Below are positions 1-8,225 of a stretch of 27,610 nucleotides of DNA, piece after piece; position 1 is the stretch's first letter, and the number at the start of each line of letters is the position of its first letter. A program made the translations under genes and the position numbers. The notes beneath the pieces were generated by a model. The model had not been told where the DNA came from. It saw only the letters and a list, made by a program, of their open reading frames with translations, and made no database searches. Location of the stretch: contig DBFCCI010000088.1 in assembly GCA_048380335.1 (NCBI GenBank), positions 1 through 27,610 on the forward strand, given 5' to 3'. This DNA comes from Lachnospira sp900551945. Its GTDB lineage: Bacteria; Bacillota; Clostridia; Lachnospirales; Lachnospiraceae.

Positions 1-385
1 TATCGTACATGTTTAAGTTAGGTCAGAGTAAGAAAAGCCTTGTGATATGTACTTAAAAAGCCTTTATATCATTGTCGAGTTGAGGTCGGAACAGTTGAAT
101 GGTAATAGTTCAACAAAGTACGCAACACCTACCATTTGGTAGAGTATTTATGGTTTATGTAATTTTTCAAAAAAACAACCACTAATTACTAATTCAAGTT
201 TCGCAAGAGATTATTGAAAAATATATCCAAAATCAAAGGTAATGGTAACGAACGCTGTGTATTCACACACCTAAAGGTATGTGGTTTTGCAGCTGTTAAT
301 ATATAAAAAAATTAAGAAAGGAAAAGCTATATAGAGTAATTGTAATATTGTTTATTACAATGATTTCTTTGGCGAAAGAATACAG
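1..385 (+). promoter_or_regulatory. Non-coding, hairpin-rich leader upstream of the first gene
   Basis: No convincing gene lies here. The longest reading from the left edge is a 17-codon tail ending at TAA 54-56, which I do not recognise. Several inverted repeats are visible on the + strand: GTACAT 5-10 with ATGTAC 47-52; GTTGAA 94-99 with TTCAAC 109-114; AGTAC 117-121 with GTATT 144-148, enclosing CTACCA 129-134 and TGGTAG 137-142; a branched element at 251-297; a perfect 8-bp hairpin at 340-360; and TTCTTT 365-370 with AAAGAA 375-380, which lies just before the start codon and covers its weak GAAAG ribosome site. I found no strong SigA promoter; the best pairs match poorly. An RNA leader acting on the following operon is an inference. 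Confidence 0.4.
340..360 (+). repeat. Perfect 8-bp inverted repeat before the GlfT2-like gene
   Basis: TTGTAATA at 340-347 is exactly complementary to TATTACAA at 353-360, with a 5-base loop. It lies 25 bases upstream of the ATG at 386. No T-run follows, so it is not an intrinsic terminator in this orientation. It could be an operator or part of a folded mRNA leader; the sequence does not decide between them. Confidence 0.5.
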
Positions 386-2248
386 ATGAAACTTCAGAAT
401 ATTATCTGGCCTAAACAGGGCGTGTGTACAGAGGAAAAGTTATATTTTCATAGTAATATGATTGATGAGGATTTTAACATTGATAGAGATGAAAATCATA
501 GAAAAGCTAACCTTAACTATGTTAATTATGATAAGTTACATGAGTTAAGTGACGGTGGACTTGAATTTGAAAAAGAAGGACGTGTAGCATTTGACACATA
601 CTTTAATGGATTTTCAATTGAAAAATGGAAAAAATATACTGTAGTTAATAATGTAACAGTAACATTAGAGCTTCAAGGACACTTTGTTATGACATTGTGC
701 AGTAAAGTATTTCTTCATGGAGAAGTAATCCGTAAGGAGCTTGCAAGAGAAGAATTTAAAGCTACTAAGAGAACTAAATGCTCATTATCATTTGAAAATG
801 CTGATAAGGGAATGTTATATTTTGAACTCCATTCATTAAAAGATGGCAGCAAGTTCTTCGGTGGTTACTATGAAGATACTACTATTACAGAAAGTTTAAG
901 ACAGCCAAAGATTGGTATTGATATTTGTACATTCAAGAGAGAAAGATTTATTGAGAATAATATAAGTCTTTTGAATAAAAATATTTTTTCTAATAAGGAA
1001 AGCAATCTTTGTGATAAGTTAGAAGTATTTATATCTGATAACGGTAAAACTCTTGATATAGACAAGTTAAGCTCAGACCATATTCACATTGTACAGAATA
1101 AGAACACTGGTGGAGCAGGTGGCTTTACAAGAGGTCTTATAGAAATTCTTAAAGATGACAATAAGTATGGAATTACACATGCACTTCTTATGGACGATGA
1201 TATCACTATTGATACAGAGTCTATAGAAAAGACATATACAATTCTTTCACTTTTAAAAGACGAATATGAAGATTCTTTCATTGGTGGTGCAATGTTAAGA
1301 AATGACAAGCAGAATATGCAGGTTGAGTCAGGTGCTTCATGGAATGCAGGTGAGCTTATATCTAATAAGGGCAACTTAAACATGAACGTTACTTGGGATT
1401 GTCTTATGAATGAAATAGAAGAATACACAGAGTTTAATGCTTGGTGGTATTGCTGTTTCCCAATGAGCGTTGTATCAGAAGAAAATCTTCCACTTCCAAT
1501 CTTTATTAGAGGTGATGATTTAGAGTATGGTCTTAGAAATATGAAGAACCTTATTCTTATGAATGGTATTTGCGTATGGCATGAACCATTTGAAAATAAG
1601 TATTCTTCATTCCTTGAGTATTATATTATCCGTAACCGACTTATTGATAATACATTCCATTTCCCTAACTGGGGCAAGAAGGAATTAAAGAAGGCTGTAT
1701 GGGAACAGTGGAAGGGTGAAGTAAAAAGATATAGATATAAGAATATCTATCTTCATACAAGAGGTGTCAGTGATTACTTAAGAGGTACTAAGTTCTTACT
1801 TAATACTGATGGTGAACAGCTTCATCAAGAGATAATGGCAGCAGGCTATAAGGCAGTACCAATGTCAGAAATAAGTGAGCCATTCCATTATAATAAGTAT
1901 CAGAATAGCAGAATAATGCGAATTAATCCTAGACATGATAAGATAAGAAAATTAACATTTAATGGCTACTTACTTCCAGCAGGACGTACAAGAATAGTTT
2001 CTATGGCACAGTCAACACCTTATAGTGTATGGAGAGCTAAAAAGGTTGTATATTATGATGTAACAGCTAATAAGGCATTTGAATGTGAGAGAAGTTGGAA
2101 AGAGCTTATAACTACATTTTTCCTTGTACTTGGCTTAAATATTGAAATTGACTTAAAGTATGATAAAGCTAAGAAGGATTTCCAAAAGAATGGAGATAAG
2201 TTAAAGAACATAAAGTTCTGGAAGAAGTATTTGGAATTAGATAATTAA
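386..2248 (+). CDS. GlfT2-like galactofuranosyltransferase (GT2)
   Basis: This predicted cytoplasmic glycosyltransferase of 620 residues resembles the GlfT2 galactofuranosyltransferases that build galactofuran from UDP-galactofuranose. An all-beta N-terminal region (about 1-170) precedes a GT-A domain with NKNTGGAGGFTRG at 238-250 and the metal-binding DDD at 270-272. Further on are the paired tryptophans WW at 353-354, RGDDLEYG at 375-382 and a late histidine in VWHEP at 398-399. These match the order of key residues known in mycobacterial GlfT2 (DDD, WW, DD, H). A helical C-terminal part follows. The ATG at 386 is used because an in-frame stop lies at 332 and no other good start exists. Its ribosome site is weak (GAAAG at 374-378). 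The acceptor is unknown, and no UDP-galactopyranose mutase is in the window. Confidence 0.85.
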   Translation: MKLQNIIWPKQGVCTEEKLYFHSNMIDEDFNIDRDENHRKANLNYVNYDKLHELSDGGLEFEKEGRVAFDTYFNGFSIEKWKKYTVVNNVTVTLELQGHFVMTLCSKVFLHGEVIRKELAREEFKATKRTKCSLSFENADKGMLYFELHSLKDGSKFFGGYYEDTTITESLRQPKIGIDICTFKRERFIENNISLLNKNIFSNKESNLCDKLEVFISDNGKTLDIDKLSSDHIHIVQNKNTGGAGGFTRGLIEILKDDNKYGITHALLMDDDITIDTESIEKTYTILSLLKDEYEDSFIGGAMLRNDKQNMQVESGASWNAGELISNKGNLNMNVTWDCLMNEIEEYTEFNAWWYCCFPMSVVSEENLPLPIFIRGDDLEYGLRNMKNLILMNGICVWHEPFENKYSSFLEYYIIRNRLIDNTFHFPNWGKKELKKAVWEQWKGEVKRYRYKNIYLHTRGVSDYLRGTKFLLNTDGEQLHQEIMAAGYKAVPMSEISEPFHYNKYQNSRIMRINPRHDKIRKLTFNGYLLPAGRTRIVSMAQSTPYSVWRAKKVVYYDVTANKAFECERSWKELITTFFLVLGLNIEIDLKYDKAKKDFQKNGDKLKNIKFWKKYLELDN

Positions 2249-2289
2249 TTAAATAAGATTTATTAAATGCTGTGTATACGGCGGAATGG

Positions 2290-4086
2290 ATGATTATAGT
2301 GAATAACAACAAAAATAAGAAAAAGAAATATAGAATAGTTGCTATTGTAGCTGTATTGTATCTAGCACTTGTTATTGGACTTATTGCAAGGGATAAGATA
2401 CTTAATATAACCTCACAAAAATATTATACACCAGATGGTCAGACAACAAGTGTCGTTAATACTTATGAAAGTAAAAAAGCTAAGGCAGATAATAATGATG
2501 ATGAGCTTAAAAGTAAATATGAGCAGATAATAAATAATTTGTCCTATGATGCGCAAAATGCAGAGATAGAGATTTTAAAAGAAGATTGTCAAAGCATTAT
2601 TACATCAAATAACTTACCATCGCTTACAAGAATGAATTCTGATGATGCAGATAAATATATGGGCGAAATCAAAGTATTAAAGAGAATGGAAAATATAGGT
2701 GTTAATCCAGATGATTATGAAACACCAGAGCTTAATTGGAAAATATTATTCAATACAGTTATGCAGGATGTAACAAAGCAAAATTCATATAACAATCAAG
2801 TTGTATTTACAGGAGCTACAGCTTCAGAACTTAACGCATTTATTCAAAGTGTTGACAATGCTTATATAACAATAACATCTTCAAGAATTGTATTAGATGA
2901 AACAGTACAGCTTAAATCTAACATTGGAATTAATGCTAAAAATGTTCATTTTGAAGTTGGAGATACTGTTTTAAATAAAGCTTTTGAAGCTGATGAGTGT
3001 ACTAACTTTACAGTTGATAATGTTAATTTATCAACTGGTGGATATGATTATGCGCTTTATATCATAAAATCACATTATTTTACAGTTCAAGACTGTACAT
3101 TATCTAGCTCTAATCAAAGAGGGCTTGTAATGATGGGAGAAAATACTAACTTTATTATTAAGAATAATGACATAGAAAACAATGGTAATGGAGCAGTATT
3201 TCTTGAAGGTGATATAAGTGAAGGTGTGATAAGAGATAATGTTGTTTCACACAATGGTGGTACAAGAAATCTTAATGCGGGAATATGTCTTACATCAATG
3301 GAAATAACAGACTATAATGTTATATATGATGTTCCACCAACAGATGAATATTTATATGACTTAACAGAAGCACCACATAATATTGTATTATATCGTAATA
3401 CAGTAGAAGGTAATAATTCATCAGGTATATATTCAGATGGTGGTTATAATCTTTTTATGCTTGAAAATACTATCCGTCAAAATGACAAAGAAGGAATGTG
3501 TCTTGACAGCGGAACATTTGGTTCTTATGTAAGTGACAATGTTGTAAAAGAAAACGGTGGAAGAAGAAGACAAAGTGATGCAGACCTTGAAGGTGATTTC
3601 ATTGCACAGTTTGGAAGAATTGAAGATGGTTCTTCACCAGCAAAGCTTCCTGGAATATCAATTGATAATGCAGCTTATAACATTGTAATTGATAATGATG
3701 TTACACATAATTACGGAAGTGGAGTAAAGATGGTACGTTCTGCATACAGAAATATAGTAATGCAAAATACAGTATCAGACAATAATGTAGGAAGAAGCGG
3801 AGATTTCCATTTCTTTGGTGTTGAAATAGGTTATGCAAGTACTCCTGACCAACCAGTAAAGGGACTTGATTTTACTGCAAGTTATGAAAATATAATATGT
3901 AGAAATGTTATAACAGGAAGTAATTATTCAGGTATTTACATGGCAGAGGAGTGTTATTGTAACGATATATTTGACAATGTAATACTTGGAAGTCAGATTT
4001 TTTCTATAGAATGTAAGAGTAATATGTTTAATAGTATAGTTAATAATAACGTTGATAATGATATAGAAAATCATTATGTAAACTAG
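2290..4086 (+). CDS. Membrane-anchored right-handed beta-helix protein
   Basis: A protein of about 598 residues. A lysine-rich N-terminus and one membrane segment (about 15-33) put the rest outside the cell. A charged, probably helical linker (about 60-165) leads into a parallel beta-helix with many short Asn/Gly-rich rungs such as GIYSDGGYNLF, NIVIDNDV and GIYMAEE, like NosD or pectate-lyase-fold proteins. I see no clear catalytic set. The linker and helix resemble the last 450 residues of the secreted repeat protein at 8226 (see findings). A GTG at 2272 would extend it by six residues but has no ribosome site. ATG 2290 sits behind GGCGGA, and a GTG at 2299 is also possible. The gene follows the GlfT2-like gene and ends 12 bases before the acyltransferase. 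A role in binding or processing the exported polysaccharide is an inference. Confidence 0.75.
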   Translation: MIIVNNNKNKKKKYRIVAIVAVLYLALVIGLIARDKILNITSQKYYTPDGQTTSVVNTYESKKAKADNNDDELKSKYEQIINNLSYDAQNAEIEILKEDCQSIITSNNLPSLTRMNSDDADKYMGEIKVLKRMENIGVNPDDYETPELNWKILFNTVMQDVTKQNSYNNQVVFTGATASELNAFIQSVDNAYITITSSRIVLDETVQLKSNIGINAKNVHFEVGDTVLNKAFEADECTNFTVDNVNLSTGGYDYALYIIKSHYFTVQDCTLSSSNQRGLVMMGENTNFIIKNNDIENNGNGAVFLEGDISEGVIRDNVVSHNGGTRNLNAGICLTSMEITDYNVIYDVPPTDEYLYDLTEAPHNIVLYRNTVEGNNSSGIYSDGGYNLFMLENTIRQNDKEGMCLDSGTFGSYVSDNVVKENGGRRRQSDADLEGDFIAQFGRIEDGSSPAKLPGISIDNAAYNIVIDNDVTHNYGSGVKMVRSAYRNIVMQNTVSDNNVGRSGDFHFFGVEIGYASTPDQPVKGLDFTASYENIICRNVITGSNYSGIYMAEECYCNDIFDNVILGSQIFSIECKSNMFNSIVNNNVDNDIENHYVN

Positions 4087-4098
4087 GAGAAACAGATT

Positions 4099-5103
4099 AT
4101 GAAAGAGCGTATTGGTTGGATTGATATAACCAAAGGAATTGCAATAATATTAGTAGTCGTTGGACATACGCTTATTGGTTTAAAGTTAAATGATTATATA
4201 TTTGCGTTTCATATGCCAGTATTTTTTATATGCTCAGGTATATTATTCAGACAAAAAGATATAAAAGCTGTTGCAGTTAATAATGCTAAAAAACTGTTAA
4301 TTCCATTTTATGTTTCAAGTGTAATTGCGATTATAACAAGAGCAATAAGTGCTTATTTACAAAATTGGACACCTGAAATGATAAAGACTTTAACAGTTAA
4401 TACTGCAATAGGTGCATTATTCGGATATGGTTCTGATGGTGGAAAATGGTTTTTTACTGTATGGATGATTGGTGCTATATGGTTTTTATGGGCGTTTTTT
4501 TGGAGCAATCTTATTATACAGCTTGTATTTAAGTATACAAAAGACTGGGAAGAATGGAAAAGAGCATGCCTTGTAATTACAATATCACTTATTTCATGTA
4601 TTATAGGTCAATATATATGGATACCAACAAATATTGATATTGGCGGATTTGCAATAATATTTATATATGTAGGTTATCTTTTTAGAAAAGTCAGAATATG
4701 GGAAGCTAAAAAGATACCGTGGTATATGTATATATTGTTTGTATTAATATGGCTAGAGGATTCAAAGTTGGGAGGAATTAACATGGTAATAAGGTTCCTT
4801 CCAAGCTACCTTTCAGTTCCGGGTGCAATAGCAGCAACCTTGATATTAATGAAACTATCGTGTTTTATTGAGAAAATAAAATATATATCAACAATATTGT
4901 GTTGGTGTGGAAAAAACACATTAAAAATTCTCTGCGTACATTATATTGAGCTTGTATTAATTCCGTGGGATAAAGTTGTTACGCTTGCAGGTTTTCAGGA
5001 CAGAAGAATAACACAGTTTATTTTTAGAATGATTTTTGTTACGGTAGTAGTTATGTTTATGAATATGTTTATGAAATTAATAAAGAAAAGACAAAGTAAC
5101 TAA
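4099..5103 (+). CDS. Acyltransferase family 3 membrane protein
   Basis: A polytopic membrane protein of 334 residues with about ten hydrophobic segments. The start, WIDITKGIAIILVVVGHT, followed by FAFHMPVFFICSGILF, is the hallmark of acyltransferase-3 proteins (OafA/NolL type); the GH in VVGHT holds the conserved histidine. Family members move acetyl or another acyl group across the membrane onto a sugar of a surface glycan. An AGGAGA ribosome site at 4086-4091 overlaps the end of the preceding stop codon, so the gene is probably cotranscribed and coupled. The expected role here is O-acetylation of the polysaccharide made by the locus. The acceptor sugar cannot be read from the sequence. Confidence 0.88.
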   Translation: MKERIGWIDITKGIAIILVVVGHTLIGLKLNDYIFAFHMPVFFICSGILFRQKDIKAVAVNNAKKLLIPFYVSSVIAIITRAISAYLQNWTPEMIKTLTVNTAIGALFGYGSDGGKWFFTVWMIGAIWFLWAFFWSNLIIQLVFKYTKDWEEWKRACLVITISLISCIIGQYIWIPTNIDIGGFAIIFIYVGYLFRKVRIWEAKKIPWYMYILFVLIWLEDSKLGGINMVIRFLPSYLSVPGAIAATLILMKLSCFIEKIKYISTILCWCGKNTLKILCVHYIELVLIPWDKVVTLAGFQDRRITQFIFRMIFVTVVVMFMNMFMKLIKKRQSN

Positions 5104-5140
5104 TAATTTATGATATTTAAAATATAAGGAGTACATATTA

Positions 5141-6094
5141 ATGGATAAAATTGCGGTTTTAATACCATGTTATAACGAAGCAGTTACAATTAAAAAAGTT
5201 ATAACTGACTTTAAAAAAGCATTACCTGAAGCAGTAATATATGTCTATGATAATAATTCAACAGATGATACAGCTTCTATTGCAAGGCAATGTGGAGCAG
5301 TTGTAAAAAGAGAGTACCAGCAGGGAAAAGGAAATGTTATCCGTAGAATGTTTCGTGAGATAGATGCAGAGTGTTATATAATGGTAGATGGTGATGATAC
5401 TTATCCAGCGGAATTTGCACCAGAGATGGCAAAAAAGGTACTAGAAGAAAATGCAGATATGGTTGTAGGGGACCGTTTATCGTCTACATATTTTACAGAA
5501 AATAAAAGACCATTTCATAACTTTGGAAATTCGCTTGTAAGAGCATCAATTAATACATTTTTTAAGTGTAATATTAAAGATATAATGACAGGATATAGAG
5601 CATTTAGTTTCCAATTTGTCAAGACATTTCCAGTCTTATCTAAGGGCTTTGAAATAGAAACAGAAATGAGTATACATGCAGTTGAAAAAAATATGCAGGT
5701 AGACAATGTAATTATAGATTATCGTGACAGACCAGAGGGAAGTTCATCAAAATTAAATACATATTCTGATGGCTTTAAGGTAATTCGTACAATAATAAGA
5801 TTGTACAAGAATTATCATCCATTTGCATTTTTTAATACAATAGCAATAATTCTTGCAATTATAAGTGGAATTTTGTTAATACCAGTTTTTAATGAGTTTG
5901 TAATGACAGGTCTTGTTCCACGTTTTCCAACTCTTATAGTGGGAATGTTTGGACTTTTGGCAGCATTGCTTATGTTTATAGCAGGAGTAATTCTTTCTAA
6001 TCAATTAAGTGAAAATAAAAGAGATTTTGAATACAAGCTCGTAATGGTAGAGAATTTAAAAAGAGGGTTAAAAAAAGATGAAAGAGATAATTAA
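5141..6094 (+). CDS. GtrB-like polyprenyl-phosphate glycosyltransferase (GT2)
   Basis: A 317-residue GT2 enzyme of the DPM1/GtrB type, which moves a sugar from a nucleotide donor to polyprenyl phosphate on the cytoplasmic face. Visible marks are VLIPCYNEAVTI near residue 6, DNNSTDDT at 37-44, the metal site DGDDTYPA at 83-90, the IMTGYRAFS motif, and GFEIETEMSIHA. Two C-terminal membrane segments (about 228-250 and 263-285) anchor it. A clear AAGGAG site precedes the ATG. Its 3' end overlaps the next gene by 17 bases, which points to translational coupling. The partner is probably the GT-C-like protein that follows and would use the lipid-linked sugar outside the membrane. The sugar itself is unknown. 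Confidence 0.9.
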   Translation: MDKIAVLIPCYNEAVTIKKVITDFKKALPEAVIYVYDNNSTDDTASIARQCGAVVKREYQQGKGNVIRRMFREIDAECYIMVDGDDTYPAEFAPEMAKKVLEENADMVVGDRLSSTYFTENKRPFHNFGNSLVRASINTFFKCNIKDIMTGYRAFSFQFVKTFPVLSKGFEIETEMSIHAVEKNMQVDNVIIDYRDRPEGSSSKLNTYSDGFKVIRTIIRLYKNYHPFAFFNTIAIILAIISGILLIPVFNEFVMTGLVPRFPTLIVGMFGLLAALLMFIAGVILSNQLSENKRDFEYKLVMVENLKRGLKKDERDN

Positions 6095-8150
6095 TCAGCT
6101 TAAATCAAATAAAAAGCTGCGTATTGCTGTATATCTTTTTTTAGGAGTTTTTATATTAGAATGTACATTATTTAATTACAAGCATTGGTTTTCACTTGGG
6201 TATGAAACAATAGATGCTAGTGATTATATTACTGAATATGGACCGGGATTGTCCATAGATGAAGATGGTATCCATGTAAATGATACTGCCTCCTCTTTTA
6301 TTCGTATGCAGAATATGGATTTTCATATAGATAACATATATATGGATGCTATAAGTAATACTGCACCTATAATAAATGTACATTTATATTCATCAGATGC
6401 TGCAAGCTATAATCTTGCAGATAGAGGTGCGACAACCATAGCAGATAACACATTACTTACTAATTATTTTGATGTGCATTTGAGTGGTAATACCGATGAT
6501 TTAGCAATTTTTTTCACAGATGCTAATAGTGTAATAAATGTGGGAGCAATTGAATTTAATAAGACAGTTCCATTTAATTTTAGCTTCTTAAGAATGGCGG
6601 TAATGCTTTTGTTAGGTATGTTTATTATTGCTTTCAGACCTAAAAGTGAATTATATAATATAAAACTTTTTGAAGCAGGAAGAATAAAATACATATTAAC
6701 AACAGGTTGTCTTATAGTTATAAGTTTAATGTGTATTTTTATAGGAAATGTAATAAATCCAGATACAACAATTGCTAATTCAACAAAAAACTGGTGGCCT
6801 GCAAATGAGGAATATGTAGATTTAGCAGATGCCATAATAGCAGGACAGTTAGAGTTACAAAGAACACCACCTGCTTCACTGGCAACTATAGATAATCCAT
6901 ATGACCCAGTAAAGAGAGAAGATACTGTAAATGCAGCAAATGAAACATTTGATTGGGATTATGCGTATTTTGAAGGAAAGTATTATTGCTATTTTGGAGT
7001 TATTCCAGCAGTACTTTTTTATGTCCCATATAAACTTATTACGGGGAATGATTTAAAGACATGGGATTTGGCAATATTTTGCACAATAATATATTGCATT
7101 GTATGTTTTTATTTTATATACCAGTTGTATAAAAAATATTTTGATAAAGCTTCATTAGGAGCATATCTTTTATCAGGAATATTTTTATGCTTCAGTAGTT
7201 CAATAGTATATCTTATATATTTAGGCTTGGTATATTCAATTCCAATAATAACTAGTCTTATGTTTGGACTTTTTGGATTGGGAATGTGGTTGTCTTCATG
7301 CAATACAGGAAGTTTGATAAGATGGAAGATGGTAGCCGGTTCAGTATCAATAGCTTTAATAATTGGTTGTCGTCCTCAGTTAGTACTTATATTCATTCTT
7401 GCAGTACCAATATTCTGGAATGAAACAATAAAAGAAAGATTATTCTTCTCCAAAAAGGGAATATTAAATACAGTGCTTGTAATGCTTCCTTTTATTATAG
7501 TAGGAGTTGCTATGATGGCATACAATGCAGCACGTTTCCATTCACCATTTGATTTTGGAGCTAATTATAATCTTACAGGAAATGATATGACACACAGAGG
7601 TTGGGTATGGGCACGTTTCCCATTAGGAATATTTACATATGTATTTGAACCGCTTAATGTGTCAGCAGCATATCCTTTTTTAAATCTTTGCAGTCAGGCA
7701 AATGATTACTTAGGAAGAACGAGTTATGAACCTTTCATGGGCGGAATACTTGCATATAATACTCTTTTTGTATTAAATGTATTAGTTTTCAAGTTAAGAA
7801 AAGGACTTCAAGAGAAAAAGGCATTTTTAATGGCATTACTCCCAAGTGTATTAGGCTTGATAATAATGCTTTTAGATATACAAATGTCAGGAATAACACA
7901 AAGATATCTTAGTGATTTTTCATGGATGTTTGCAATAACAACAGTTATTGTTATTGTTGCAGTAGAAGAAAAATTATTAGGTACATCAAAAGGGATAAAA
8001 GATTGCTTTTATGCAATAATCGCAATAGGTGTATGTGCATGTGTAATTTTAAACTGCTGGAATATATTTATAGATGGAAGATATTTCGACCTTAAGACAA
8101 ATAATCCAGAGTTATATTATGCAGTAAAATGTATGCTTCCTTTTTATTAA
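6078..8150 (+). CDS. Polytopic GT-C-like glycosyltransferase
   Basis: A 690-residue membrane protein. After one N-terminal membrane segment comes an extracellular domain of about 150 residues (roughly 40-165) that looks beta-rich. About ten further membrane segments follow. The large loop after the third segment holds DNPYDP, WDYAYFEGKYYCYFGVIPA and nearby acidic residues, a pattern I know from Firmicute proteins annotated as family-39/PMT-like glycosyltransferases. The expected reaction is transfer of a sugar from polyprenyl phosphate to an exported glycan or protein. It starts inside the end of the GtrB-like gene, as in the GtrA/B/C glucosylation systems, although no GtrA-type flippase is present here. 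The family call is moderate; the role is inferred from context. Confidence 0.7.
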   Translation: MKEIINQLKSNKKLRIAVYLFLGVFILECTLFNYKHWFSLGYETIDASDYITEYGPGLSIDEDGIHVNDTASSFIRMQNMDFHIDNIYMDAISNTAPIINVHLYSSDAASYNLADRGATTIADNTLLTNYFDVHLSGNTDDLAIFFTDANSVINVGAIEFNKTVPFNFSFLRMAVMLLLGMFIIAFRPKSELYNIKLFEAGRIKYILTTGCLIVISLMCIFIGNVINPDTTIANSTKNWWPANEEYVDLADAIIAGQLELQRTPPASLATIDNPYDPVKREDTVNAANETFDWDYAYFEGKYYCYFGVIPAVLFYVPYKLITGNDLKTWDLAIFCTIIYCIVCFYFIYQLYKKYFDKASLGAYLLSGIFLCFSSSIVYLIYLGLVYSIPIITSLMFGLFGLGMWLSSCNTGSLIRWKMVAGSVSIALIIGCRPQLVLIFILAVPIFWNETIKERLFFSKKGILNTVLVMLPFIIVGVAMMAYNAARFHSPFDFGANYNLTGNDMTHRGWVWARFPLGIFTYVFEPLNVSAAYPFLNLCSQANDYLGRTSYEPFMGGILAYNTLFVLNVLVFKLRKGLQEKKAFLMALLPSVLGLIIMLLDIQMSGITQRYLSDFSWMFAITTVIVIVAVEEKLLGTSKGIKDCFYAIIAIGVCACVILNCWNIFIDGRYFDLKTNNPELYYAVKCMLPFY

Positions 8151-8156
8151 TAAATT

Positions 8157-8185
8157 TTGACGGTAAGATTTATATGTGATATAAT
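8157..8185 (+). promoter_or_regulatory. SigA-type promoter of the secreted repeat protein
   Basis: TTGACG at 8157-8162 and a perfect TATAAT at 8180-8185 are separated by exactly 17 bases. TGA directly before the -10 adds an extended -10 (TGn). Transcription should start near 8192, about 35 bases before the ATG, with the AAGGAGG ribosome site in between. Confidence 0.85.
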
Positions 8186-8225
8186 TATAAAAATTATATA
8201 AAAATAAAATAAGGAGGAAAGTTCA

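Noticed and set aside
3..56. Open frame at the left edge as the tail of an upstream gene
   Set aside because: It has only 17 codons and no recognisable motif, and the surrounding sequence is rich in inverted repeats, so coding cannot be supported.
80..108. TTGAGG with 17-base spacing to TAATAG as promoter of the first operon
   Set aside because: The -10 matches at only three of six positions; in AT-rich DNA this is not enough.
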